Notes: generated from the sequence alone by a model not told the origin. A stretch of DNA of 64,000 nucleotides from Burkholderiales bacterium (GCA_016177875.1 JACOUL010000010.1:1-64000), one strand, 5' to 3'; shown: positions 49,377-57,643, counted from the first letter of the stretch. A program made the numbers and translations.

Positions 49377-49697
49377 TTAATGCTGACTCTCGGGTAAGCG
49401 AACGACTATCCCGTCCATGGCATCGGTGACTTTAATCTGGCATGCGAGGCGCGAATTGTCTTGCACCGCTGCGGTAAAGCCAAGCATGTCCTTTTCCTTG
49501 TCATTCAATTCACCTAGCTTGGGAAACCACGATGGTTCTACGAACACATGGCAAGTCGCGCAGCCACAAACTCCTCCGCAGTCGCCATCAATTCCAGAGA
49601 TGGCGTTATCCACGGCTGCATGCATAAGGGACAAGCCGATTGGCACGTCGACTGTTATTTGTTCCCCTTTGTGATCAATAAAGATTACCTTCGGCAT
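49377..49697 (-). CDS. 2Fe-2S ferredoxin (adrenodoxin type)
   Basis: 106 aa. Cluster cysteines lie in GDCGGVCGCATCHVF (C-x5-C-x2-C spacing), with the fourth in RLACQIKV. It resembles ferredoxins of CYP153 operons and should pass electrons to the P450 directly downstream. AGGA precedes the ATG. Confidence 0.92.
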   Translation of the reverse strand: MPKVIFIDHKGEQITVDVPIGLSLMHAAVDNAISGIDGDCGGVCGCATCHVFVEPSWFPKLGELNDKEKDMLGFTAAVQDNSRLACQIKVTDAMDGIVVRLPESQH

Positions 49698-49772
49698 AAT
49701 TTGTCCTAATCAGATGGCAATGAATCGAATATTTTTAATGGAGGTTGGGATGCAGTGCGCGCTTATGAAGAT

Positions 49773-50243
49773 TTACGTAACCGCTTCTTCAACGACGTAC
49801 GGCACTTCCACGTGAACGGGTATCGCCGGACGAATCGATTGGCAGACAGTGCAGTAGTTTTCAAACACGCCGATGCATTTCTTAATATTGGGAGAATCTT
49901 TCGGCAGCACAGGGCGAATGACGACATCGATTCGTTTGATGCGAGGATTGCCTTCCTCATTAGGAACGACGACCGCAATTGCGTCTGTAGTTAATGAGGT
50001 GACATATATGCCAACATGTCTTAGGGTCTCGACCAGGCTGGCGGACAGACAATGGCCTACCGACATTGCTAGCATTGATGGAGTGGATGGGCCGGCATTG
50101 GCGCCAACTGGGTCCGGTTCGTCAGTAATAACCGGCGTGCCATGTTTTGCATCGCCCTCATACGCCTGGGATTTAAATTTGAACCCTTCGATAAATTGAA
50201 TGCTGGCGCCGAAGTGACGCTCAGGCTGGCCTTTCATATGCAT
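49773..50243 (-). CDS. OsmC-family protein
   Basis: 156 aa. The two redox cysteines of the OsmC/Ohr family are present in VGHCLSASLVETL and FENYCTVCQSI. Members reduce organic hydroperoxides, including those of fatty acids, using lipoyl proteins. In an operon with two hydroxylases and a diiron oxygenase it may detoxify peroxidised products. AAAGGA is placed well before ATG 50241-50243. Confidence 0.88.
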   Translation of the reverse strand: MHMKGQPERHFGASIQFIEGFKFKSQAYEGDAKHGTPVITDEPDPVGANAGPSTPSMLAMSVGHCLSASLVETLRHVGIYVTSLTTDAIAVVVPNEEGNPRIKRIDVVIRPVLPKDSPNIKKCIGVFENYCTVCQSIRPAIPVHVEVPYVVEEAVT

Positions 50244-50273
50244 AGCAGTTCCTTTGAAAAGTAGTTGTTGCAG

Positions 50274-50978
50274 TTAAGTTCTCGCTTGCCCTGGCAGCAA
50301 AATCCCGCGTTCTAAAAATCTGGCCATCCACGTCGACAGATAGCAAACGATAAAAAACAGACTACCCACCACCAGATAAACTTGCAGCATGTTTCCAGGA
50401 TTGCGCTCCGCTGTAATTAGGCCAGCTTGCATCAGCTCTACAAGCCCAAGGATATAAAGTGCGGACGTGTCTTTAAACATCGATGTGAAATAACTGGCGT
50501 AGGTCGGCAGCATTTTTCTGTGGGCCTGTGACAAGACGATGCGCAGGAGCGTGGTGGTACGGGACAACCCTAGACAGCAGGCAGCGTCAATTTCTCCTTG
50601 CGATACTGAGCTGATTCCTGACCGTATGTATTCAGCTTGATATGCAGCGGCATACGCACTCAGAGCTAAAAATCCGCTCAGAATCGGAGAGGGAGTGTTG
50701 CCCAGTAAAATTGGAATCGAAAAATAAAACCAAAAAAGAACAATCACTAAAGGAATAGATCTGATCAGCTCAATATATGCAGTGCATACATAGCGCAACG
50801 GTAGATTTTTGCTGAGCCGCCCAAGTGCAAGGCAATGGCCCAGAATAAAGCTAGTAATAAAAGCGCCTAGAGCGATGGCCACATTAAGTGCAAGACCTCC
50901 GAGAATCCCCTTCGGGAAGCCTCCAAGCAGCAGCCAGTGCAAGTTAATTGCGTTTTCAGGTTGCATCCAATACTCCAT
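50274..50978 (-). CDS. Polar amino acid ABC transporter permease (second)
   Basis: 234 aa HisM/GlnP-type permease with five or so spans and the EAA loop in GEIDAACCLGLSRTTTLLRIVL. ATG 50976-50978 is used, overlapping the preceding permease by 23 bases. It forms a heterodimer with the permease upstream. Confidence 0.85.
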   Translation of the reverse strand: MEYWMQPENAINLHWLLLGGFPKGILGGLALNVAIALGAFITSFILGHCLALGRLSKNLPLRYVCTAYIELIRSIPLVIVLFWFYFSIPILLGNTPSPILSGFLALSAYAAAYQAEYIRSGISSVSQGEIDAACCLGLSRTTTLLRIVLSQAHRKMLPTYASYFTSMFKDTSALYILGLVELMQAGLITAERNPGNMLQVYLVVGSLFFIVCYLSTWMARFLERGILLPGQART

Positions 50979-51696
50979 CACTTTCTGCCGCTTCTTGCTT
51001 GTGGATATCGCGGCGCTTTAGAAGACGCGCTAGCGAAAAAGCGATCAAGAATGATCCAATTGAATAGATCACGGTAGAGACAGCGGTGACTTCCAATCCT
51101 TTGAATGTGATCGACTCAATCTGCTGGGTAGCCCAAGTCAATTCCGGAAGAGCGATGGCCACGCATAAGGAAGTATTCTTAAAGTTGTGGATCATTCGAT
51201 TGGTGATTGCAGGAAGCATGACACGCAAGGTCTGGGGGCAAAGCACCAACAAACATTCCTGAACTATGGACAAGCCGCAGCTCGCAGCCGCATCTCGTTG
51301 ACCCTTCGAGACATTTAACATCCCATTGCGAAGTACATCTGACAGGTTCGCACCATTATCGACTGACAGACCTAAAACGCCGGCAACAAACGCATAATTC
51401 GGCCACTCATTCAGTTTGGCGCCTAAGAATGAAGGCATGAGTTCCGGTAGGGCGAAGTAGAAGAACATGATCCAGAACAGCGCTGGAATATTGCGAATCG
51501 CGGTAGTTATTGCGTTCGCCGGCGCACTTATACCCTTTGCTGGCCATAGTCTAGCCATGGCCAGCAAGGCTCCCAAAAGGAACGAAAGCAGCCCTGAGAA
51601 GACGGTCAGTTCGATTGTTCGAATTACCCCGTCAACGATCAAATCAAGAAATTGAGGCCGTGTGACGATTGACCAATCGAATTCGTACCGCGTCAT
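50956..51696 (-). CDS. Polar amino acid ABC transporter permease (first)
   Basis: 246 aa HisQ/GltJ-type permease starting MTRYEFDWSIVTRPQFLDLI. The EAA loop is KGQRDAAASCGLSIVQECLL. It follows the ATPase gene by 12 bases. Confidence 0.86.
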   Translation of the reverse strand: MTRYEFDWSIVTRPQFLDLIVDGVIRTIELTVFSGLLSFLLGALLAMARLWPAKGISAPANAITTAIRNIPALFWIMFFYFALPELMPSFLGAKLNEWPNYAFVAGVLGLSVDNGANLSDVLRNGMLNVSKGQRDAAASCGLSIVQECLLVLCPQTLRVMLPAITNRMIHNFKNTSLCVAIALPELTWATQQIESITFKGLEVTAVSTVIYSIGSFLIAFSLARLLKRRDIHKQEAAESDGVLDAT

Positions 51697-51708
51697 GATG
51701 TTCTACGT

Positions 51709-52473
51709 TCACAAGGGCATGGGAATGGCCGCGGGCATTCGTGCGCCAAAGGCGCGTAACCCTGCCAAAGGAACATCCGCATTAGCTTCGTTCACTGGGT
51801 CGCAGCAAGATAGATCCGCATTGAGATCAACAAGATGGCCAAATCTGAGCGAAAACATTCGATCGGCAACGCGATAAGCGAATTCCTTATCGTGTGTGAC
51901 GATGAGCGTAGTGATTTTCTGGTCTTTTAAGCGTTGGATTAGCTCCGCAACTTGGGTGGTGCGGTCAGGATCCAGAGCGGACGTGGGCTCATCCAATAGC
52001 ATGACAGAGGGCTTCATGGCCAGGCAGCGTGCCAGCGCAACCCGTTGGCGTTCGCCACCTGATAGTTGCGCAGGATAGCATTCAGCTCTGTCTTCCATTC
52101 CTAATTCGCAAAGCAAGCCAGACGCACATTGCTTTGCTTCTTGTTTGGTCATGCCCAGCACATGGCGTAGCGCAATGCAGATATTTTCCGTAGCATTTAA
52201 ATGTTCAAACAAGTTGTAATGTTGGAAGAGCATTCCAACCGATCCCTTAAGGGATCGCGCAGCTTGCTTGCCACCAGTAAGTGCCGAGCCATTGATGGAA
52301 ATCGTCCCACTATCGATGCTCTCAAGGCCGTTAATGGCGCGAAGCAGCGTAGTCTTTCCTGTTCCGCTTGGCCCGCATAGGACTACGGTCTCACCTTGGT
52401 TTACTTTTAAACAAATACCGGAAAATATTTCTCTTCCAGCCAAGCGCTTCTTAACCGACTTTAATTCGATCAT
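51709..52473 (-). CDS. Polar amino acid ABC transporter ATPase
   Basis: 254 aa. Walker A CGPSGTGKTTLLRAING, signature LSGGERQRVALARCLA, Walker B VMLLDEPTSALD, switch region VTHDKEFAYRVADR: GlnQ/HisP family. A C-terminal extension of about 25 residues is rich in Ala and Pro. AGGGA precedes the ATG. Confidence 0.92.
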   Translation of the reverse strand: MIELKSVKKRLAGREIFSGICLKVNQGETVVLCGPSGTGKTTLLRAINGLESIDSGTISINGSALTGGKQAARSLKGSVGMLFQHYNLFEHLNATENICIALRHVLGMTKQEAKQCASGLLCELGMEDRAECYPAQLSGGERQRVALARCLAMKPSVMLLDEPTSALDPDRTTQVAELIQRLKDQKITTLIVTHDKEFAYRVADRMFSLRFGHLVDLNADLSCCDPVNEANADVPLAGLRAFGARMPAAIPMPL

Positions 52474-52522
52474 TGCATTTCCCTACAGAGAGTAATTTCC
52501 TACGTCGATGTAAGCCGCCCTA

Positions 52523-53380
52523 TTAGTCCGGCCAGACCATCATCATGTCGCCAAAAGCATCGGACGGAAGCCGCGGACGTGCGTTCAACGGAAGAGGGAA
52601 GTGACCTTTCGAACCAAACCAAGCCTGATAAAGCTTCTCGTAGGTTCCGTCTTTGATAATGGATTGCAGCGCCATGCTCACTGCAAAGCGCCACTTGCTG
52701 TCGTTTTGAGCTACTGCAATGGAATACAAGCCAGGGCTATAGCCGCCACCGACTGCTTCAAATCCGACGCCTTCTTTGCCGGCCACGGCAGCGATGATGG
52801 GACTATCTTGCGTGAACGCGTCAATTTTCCCCTGTTTAAGTGCCAGGAAACATTCCGCGTTCTTCTGGAATGAGATTAACTGTGGTGCAGTCTTGGAATA
52901 CTTGGCCAGTTCAAGTGGCGCGGCGGTAAATGCGTTTGATCCTTGATTGACGCCAATGCGCTTTCCGCCAAGCTGATCGAGAGATTTGAACCGTCCTTTT
53001 TTTGCGTAAAAAACTTTTGCAGTCCAGAGATACGGTGGATCGACAAAGTCAACTTGTTCTTCGCGGCTAACTGTGCGGCTGATGTTAGACAGCACCATAT
53101 CGACTTGCCCATTGGCCAAGAACGCGATGCGCGTCTTGTTGTTTACAGCGACGCGATCAACTTTTACGCCAAGTCGTTTGGCGATTTCATCACCCAGTTC
53201 AACATCAAAGCCAGTCCACTTGCCCGAGTCATCGATATAGTTCATTGGCGGGGTGTCGTTGCCTGTGCCGATGCGAATCGCGCCGGCAGCTTTGACTTTA
53301 TCCAGAATGGATTCGGCATTCGCAGCAGAAGTGCCAAAAATGCATGCAATTGATGCAACAATTAATGCGAGTCGTTTCAT
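52523..53380 (-). CDS. Family 3 periplasmic amino acid binding protein
   Basis: 285 aa from ATG 53378-53380 (the open frame starts at TTG 4 codons earlier). The signal peptide ends near SAANA. The mature start ILDKVKAAGAIRIGTGNDTPPMNY and the ligand-pocket segment NKTRIAFLANGQVDMVLSN are typical of GltI/HisJ-like proteins. The ligand cannot be read from sequence by eye; the Arg and Asp of the amino acid clamp (TRIAFL, QDSPI) are present, so an amino acid or close analogue is expected. Confidence 0.88.
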   Translation of the reverse strand: MKRLALIVASIACIFGTSAANAESILDKVKAAGAIRIGTGNDTPPMNYIDDSGKWTGFDVELGDEIAKRLGVKVDRVAVNNKTRIAFLANGQVDMVLSNISRTVSREEQVDFVDPPYLWTAKVFYAKKGRFKSLDQLGGKRIGVNQGSNAFTAAPLELAKYSKTAPQLISFQKNAECFLALKQGKIDAFTQDSPIIAAVAGKEGVGFEAVGGGYSPGLYSIAVAQNDSKWRFAVSMALQSIIKDGTYEKLYQAWFGSKGHFPLPLNARPRLPSDAFGDMMMVWPD

Positions 53381-53407
53381 GTCTGTAATCAAAGTTTTTG
53401 AAATGGT

Positions 53408-54613
53408 TTAGAGGGTTTTTACTTCAGATGCTAGAGCGGAGGGCTCATCGACTTCATTGAACGACAAGTCTTTTGCGAGCTGATCACCGAAATTTTTCAT
53501 ATATTTTTCGATGATTGCCGATGAGCGTACAAAGCGGCTTTGGCAAATGCGAACGGTATCGATCGTCGCGTCATGAAAGTCCATGCCGTGATTGCGAAGC
53601 CGCTCAATCCATGTCGTCTCAAACTGCCAATGGTGAGACGCGATTTCCAAATTGATTTGCGCAAAAGTTAGATAGGCACGCTGCCGTGTCGGAATACTTT
53701 TCAACGGCACGTCGTCCATCTTGGAATAATAAAAAACCTGACGAGGACGAGTAACTTCGAACCACATATCCCAAAGCGTTCGCATTGAGGGTGACGTGGT
53801 TTCTGCCGATACGATGTTCATGAATGCGCCATCAGGAAGCCATTCGTACGCAGCCGAAAATGCGTTGCAGAACGCATCTTGATGGATCAGATTTAAGGGA
53901 AGCTTCGGTGCGACGGTGTGGAATTCTGCATGATATCGATCGCAAATCAGGCGTTCCAATCCCATCCACTGCTGATACAGCCCGTACCGCTTGCCGCTAT
54001 AGCGGCCTGTGTCCCTGGTGCCGATCAATATCGAAGGTCGAAGAACCAGAAAAGGCAGATCGCTGGTGGCGACTAATCTTTCAGCTTCGCGCTTGGTACG
54101 CGTGTACTCGGTTGGGTCGGACGCAGGCTCGTCAAGCAGGGATTCTGGTGTAACTTTATTCTGGTAACCTGAGCTATAGGCAGTGGAAATGTAAAGAAAT
54201 CTCTTAATGGTAAGCTTCTTTGCCAGTGTCAGAAGATCTTTAGTGTACCGAACATTGACCGCCTCAAGTTTGGCGACGTCGTAATAGTCAAGACAGCCTG
54301 CACAATGAATTACTTCGTCAACATTCGCTAACGAAGGAACCATATCTGCCAAAGTAGAGGTGTCTTGAGGCAGGGATACTCGGATAATGCGGGACCTTAG
54401 CCCATCGTTCCAGGGAAGCCCTTGGGCCGCACATTCTTCAATAATTGGCTCAAGCAACGACACGTCATCGTGCGAGCTCCTGACAAGGCAACTGATCTTT
54501 GCGGATGTCGAACGCAATAAAGTCGCGACGATCAAGCTACCGAGGTAGCCATTGGCGCCGGTGACTAAAACGTGATCCGCAGAAAATGGCTGCAAGCGTA
54601 ACGCGTTTTCCAT
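53408..54613 (-). CDS. Thioester-reductase-like SDR (NAD_binding_4 / male-sterility domain)
   Basis: 401 aa. Rossmann motif VLVTGANGYLGSLIVATLL (residues 15-33), VDEVIHCAGCLDYY, catalytic S...YxxxK in FLYISTAYSSGY and EYTRTKREAE, then a long C-terminal part (about 260-401) without recognised domain. NAD_binding_4 proteins reduce fatty acyl-CoA or carrier-bound acyl groups to aldehyde or alcohol. Located two genes downstream of the ADO-like gene, it could supply the aldehyde, filling the place of cyanobacterial acyl-ACP reductase. A plain epimerase/dehydrogenase role is the alternative. Confidence 0.78.
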   Translation of the reverse strand: MENALRLQPFSADHVLVTGANGYLGSLIVATLLRSTSAKISCLVRSSHDDVSLLEPIIEECAAQGLPWNDGLRSRIIRVSLPQDTSTLADMVPSLANVDEVIHCAGCLDYYDVAKLEAVNVRYTKDLLTLAKKLTIKRFLYISTAYSSGYQNKVTPESLLDEPASDPTEYTRTKREAERLVATSDLPFLVLRPSILIGTRDTGRYSGKRYGLYQQWMGLERLICDRYHAEFHTVAPKLPLNLIHQDAFCNAFSAAYEWLPDGAFMNIVSAETTSPSMRTLWDMWFEVTRPRQVFYYSKMDDVPLKSIPTRQRAYLTFAQINLEIASHHWQFETTWIERLRNHGMDFHDATIDTVRICQSRFVRSSAIIEKYMKNFGDQLAKDLSFNEVDEPSALASEVKTL

Positions 54614-54628
54614 ATGTCGCGGTCCCGC

Positions 54629-55066
54629 CTATTGCGCAGGCAAAGCTGCTTCGGACAGCTTTTTCTGGATCATTTCTGTGCTCGGAACGCCGCCATAGAA
54701 TGCGATGCGACCGCCAATAAAGAGCATCGGGAATGCTGCCAATCCATGGGACTGGAACAGGGAAGCCAAGTTATCTTTAAACTGCTTCTGGGCTTCGTCT
54801 GCATTTGCGCCAAGTTCGCGTAATTGCTTTCTTGTTTCGGTGATAGTGGATTCCGTTACGTTGGAATTTACTCCGGTTTCTTCCATCGCTCGTTTGAGAT
54901 TGGTCTTAAGCGCTTCATCCTTTGTAGATGCTAACGAGTCGCAACAAGCTGCAGACAATATCGCTATGCCATCTTTATTGAGCAATGCATTCAGATTTGC
55001 CAGGCCTTGGCCGTCATTTGAACTTGCGGATTTCTTCAATCCGAACAATGCGCTTACTTGCAACAT
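54629..55066 (-). CDS. Thioredoxin-fold protein with vicinal cysteines
   Basis: 145 aa. The start of the fold reads GIAILSAACCDSLAS with Cys41-Cys42 where thioredoxins carry CxxC. A helical insert follows, then AFPMLFIGGRIAFYGGVP with the cis-Pro position (Pro113). Adjacent cysteines recall the ArsD metallochaperone and other soft-metal-binding Trx-fold proteins. It stands 10 bases after the ArsP-like permease gene, a common pairing. Its role could be thiol transfer or metal handover to the permease. Confidence 0.7.
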   Translation of the reverse strand: MLQVSALFGLKKSASSNDGQGLANLNALLNKDGIAILSAACCDSLASTKDEALKTNLKRAMEETGVNSNVTESTITETRKQLRELGANADEAQKQFKDNLASLFQSHGLAAFPMLFIGGRIAFYGGVPSTEMIQKKLSEAALPAQ

Positions 55067-55076
55067 AAATTTTCCT

Positions 55077-55994
55077 TTAGAAGAATTTGGAAGCGAATTC
55101 CATCACGACACCGATCACGGTCGCAGAAACAATGATGGTCAGTACATGGGTCAGCATGAGTGGAAGCCTGAACAATTTGGTCAGCATGATCATTTCCGGA
55201 ATGCCTGTGCCTGTAGATGCGACCATAAATGCAGCTACTGCACCGACGCCGAGACCTTTACCAAGAAGTGCGATAGCGATGGGGACTACCATGGCAGCAT
55301 TCAGATAAAAGGGAACGCCGATTAGCGCCATCGCAAAAATGAGCAAGGGACCGGGAACGCTCTTCTGCAGATTCAGCAAGGCATCTTGCGGTGTGTAGCC
55401 ATAGATGAGTGAGCCAACCAAGATGCCGACGATTAAGTAAGGCGAAGCGGACTTTAATTCGTGCCACGCACCGCGCGCAGCGAAGCGCATCTTTGTACCA
55501 AAACTTACGCTACTGCTGCTGCCCCCCAAGTCGACTGCCCCATCGATGCTCGGACCGCCGGCAGTCGCTCGAACAAACCGAACCATGCCGATTTTGTCCA
55601 GTAAGATGCCGAATGCCACTGATAAACTTGAGGCGAGCACGAGGAACAGAGTCGCTTGTGCCATGGACTTTTCGCGCATTAAAACGATGAGAACGCCTTC
55701 GTTAATGACGGGCGAAGCAACGAGGAAGGTAAAGCAAACTCCAAATCGTACTTTCGAGCGCAACATGCCTGAAAGGACGGGGACAGTAGAGCATGAACAA
55801 AATGGCGTGACGGCGCCAGCGACGGCTGCGGCAACCGCTCCCATTTCAAGGGAGGTTTTGCGAAGCGCGTCACCGAGTTTTTGCCCTATGCTCTGTTGAA
55901 GCATTCCAACCAAGAAGGCAACCAGAAAGAAAAGCACTGCAAGCGCGGTTCCTTCCTTCAGGATGAAATCGGTTATTGAGTGAAAATCATTCAT
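55077..55994 (-). CDS. ArsP-type permease (DUF318 family)
   Basis: 305 aa from ATG 55992-55994, with GAGAG upstream. About eight to nine spans in two halves. The characteristic TPFCSCSTVPVLSGML (residues 63-78, Cys66 and Cys68) and FCFTFLVASPVINEG-like segment mark the ArsP_1/DUF318 family. Characterised members export trivalent organoarsenicals; many others are uncharacterised. A central glycine/serine-rich loop (about 175-190) is present. The substrate here is unknown. Confidence 0.82.
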   Translation of the reverse strand: MNDFHSITDFILKEGTALAVLFFLVAFLVGMLQQSIGQKLGDALRKTSLEMGAVAAAVAGAVTPFCSCSTVPVLSGMLRSKVRFGVCFTFLVASPVINEGVLIVLMREKSMAQATLFLVLASSLSVAFGILLDKIGMVRFVRATAGGPSIDGAVDLGGSSSSVSFGTKMRFAARGAWHELKSASPYLIVGILVGSLIYGYTPQDALLNLQKSVPGPLLIFAMALIGVPFYLNAAMVVPIAIALLGKGLGVGAVAAFMVASTGTGIPEMIMLTKLFRLPLMLTHVLTIIVSATVIGVVMEFASKFF

Positions 55995-56025
55995 AGTCAA
56001 TCTCTCTTGGTTGGTCTTTCGTCAG

Positions 56026-56961
56026 TTAGCAGCAGGGAGCAACTTTAGTGCTGCGCATTGGCGCGTCGGAGAGACCGCAGGTGGAAACATCTCCGGTGCC
56101 GCAGGAAGAAGGTGCGGCGTCTGAGCGCAGACTGATATCGCCTTTTGGCTGAACACCGTAGCTCGACATGCCGGCAATCAAAGGCATGGTCACCTTGTCG
56201 TCAAAGCCAACTTTCTCGAGCGTCTCCATATAGGTATCAAGCGCTTCGACTCGCAAGGCTTCAATATCGGTTCTGATGCTGTCCAGACCGATGCCGCCGC
56301 AATCTACCTGGAGTTCGCCGCAGAGCGCATGGCAGCTGGTGCTGATCATGCTAAAGAGTTCTGGCATGACTTTATGGTGTGCCCAGATCAGACTGTCATG
56401 AACGCCATCGGAATCTTCGGCAATCATGGCCTTAATGCGATTGATGCCGATCTCCAAATGTTCGAGCTCGTCTTCCAGAATTAGGCCGGCAACTTGGGTG
56501 GTCTCAGGATCCGTATCACGGCACAGTACGCGATACAAAACGATCGCCATGGTTTCGGTCATCAAATCCTGGATGATCAGACAGGAAGCTAGATCCTTTT
56601 TGCGAACAGCTTGCGAGAAGATGTTGCGGATGTTGCGCCACTGCGGCTCGACGATTTCTGTTTTGACTGGATAGTTCAAACGCTTACCAAGGCTTGCAAG
56701 CATCTTGATATGTTTGGACTCTTCTGTGGCTTGTTTAACGGTTTCGATTTTCGCGTCTGTATTCGGCATGATCGGTACCATTTCCGAATAATTTTCGACA
56801 GCCATAATCTCGCCGGAGATGGTGTTCGAAACGATGTAAGCCATCAAATCGAAGTAGCGCTTGTCTTTGCTGTGTTTAAGTGATTCGAAGGACTCAGCCG
56901 AAGCGCCAAATCCTGCGGGGCAAGTTTCGGTAGAAGGTTGTTCAATTGCAGTTGTTGTCAT
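56026..56961 (-). CDS. ADO-like ferritin-fold diiron oxygenase with Cys-rich tail
   Basis: 311 aa. Carboxylate/His ligands can be placed at Glu51 (ISGEIMAVENY), Glu81/His84 (EESKH), Glu136 (LMTETMA) and Glu165/His168 (EDELEH). The steps 81-136-165 (55 and 29 residues) equal those known for cyanobacterial aldehyde-deformylating oxygenase (73-128-157), and surrounding residues (SCLIIQDLMTETMAIVLYRV) resemble it too. ADO turns fatty aldehydes into alkanes plus formate. The chain is about 80 residues longer than ADO and ends in a Cys-rich tail (SSCGTGDVSTCGL, APCC). First gene of the 12-gene operon, with AAAGGA before the ATG. Another ferritin-like oxygenase reaction is possible. Confidence 0.72.
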   Translation of the reverse strand: MTTTAIEQPSTETCPAGFGASAESFESLKHSKDKRYFDLMAYIVSNTISGEIMAVENYSEMVPIMPNTDAKIETVKQATEESKHIKMLASLGKRLNYPVKTEIVEPQWRNIRNIFSQAVRKKDLASCLIIQDLMTETMAIVLYRVLCRDTDPETTQVAGLILEDELEHLEIGINRIKAMIAEDSDGVHDSLIWAHHKVMPELFSMISTSCHALCGELQVDCGGIGLDSIRTDIEALRVEALDTYMETLEKVGFDDKVTMPLIAGMSSYGVQPKGDISLRSDAAPSSCGTGDVSTCGLSDAPMRSTKVAPCC

Positions 56962-57442
56962 GTCGTTCGTCCTTTGCTTTGGAGTGATGGATAAACAATG
57001 GGGCGGTCTGTTTCAATTGTTCAATATAAATGCAAACATGCGCATAAATGCACTTAAATTTTATATGTATACGTGCACAGATACGCATGTATGCACAAAT
57101 ATTATCAGGGTATTTAACTTTTTGTAAACGTATTTTGGGAATTAATTACGAGGAGCCTCTAAACCTCAGAAGAGGCCAGAAACGAGGAGTCACTATTGCA
57201 AATTATGTAATTTATGACAATCCCATAAATATGGGATTGACAGTCTACCTAAAGGAACTCCTCAGTGTCGTAAGGAGAATGCAAATTAAGCGACTGATAA
57301 AACACAATCTGGCAATCTGTTGAGAAATATCAAAAGCTGCCGAAGCTGAACATTGGCAATGTCGGGATCCGATATCGGGTCGGGCGAAGTGTTTTCGAAT
57401 GATGTTGCTGAAATCAGCACCGATCGTCTCTGCATCGTCCGC
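56962..57442. promoter_or_regulatory. Promoter region of the leftward island operon; right edge of the island
   Basis: No convincing gene in this 481-base gap. Between 57021 and 57100 it is AT-rich with ATGCGCAT (57038-57045), GTATAC, GTGCAC and GTGCACAG...TATGCAC (57073-57096), related to the palindromes before the export operon. A separate perfect inverted repeat lies at 57218-57239. The base composition changes to the host type at about 57350-57450. Confidence 0.5.
57218..57239. repeat. Perfect 9-bp inverted repeat
   Basis: CAATCCCAT and its complement ATGGGATTG are separated by AAAT. It has no T-run and no gene starts close to it, so it may be an operator or a leftover of the island's right end. 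Confidence 0.45.
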
Positions 57443-57643
57443 TTATTTCTTTTTCGCAGAAGCAGCACCGCTCCCCACTTTGCTTTTCGTGCTGTAGCTG
57501 ACGCCGTGCTTGTCAAGATATTCCCGCATCAGTTGGCGCACCACTTGAGAGGGAGTCAGATCTTGTGCTGCGCATAGTTCCTCGAACGCTTTCTTTTTCA
57601 CGGGATCGACCAAGACGGTCAAGCGGGCGGTTTTGGCTTCCAT
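57443..57643 (-). CDS. Small ribbon-helix-helix (CopG-like) protein
   Basis: 66 aa. The pattern KTARLTVLVDPVKKKAFEEL followed by LTPSQVVRQLMREYLD is a beta strand plus two helices, as in RHH DNA-binding proteins. A Lys/Ser-rich tail follows. It lies between the island and the Hyf-like operon and could be a leftover plasmid or element regulator, or a local repressor. No toxin partner is visible. Confidence 0.7.
   Translation of the reverse strand: MEAKTARLTVLVDPVKKKAFEELCAAQDLTPSQVVRQLMREYLDKHGVSYSTKSKVGSGAASAKKK

Noticed and set aside
57048..57323. 91-codon open frame at the right edge of the island
   Set aside because: Starts in the promoter region, no ribosome site, and reads through an inverted repeat.
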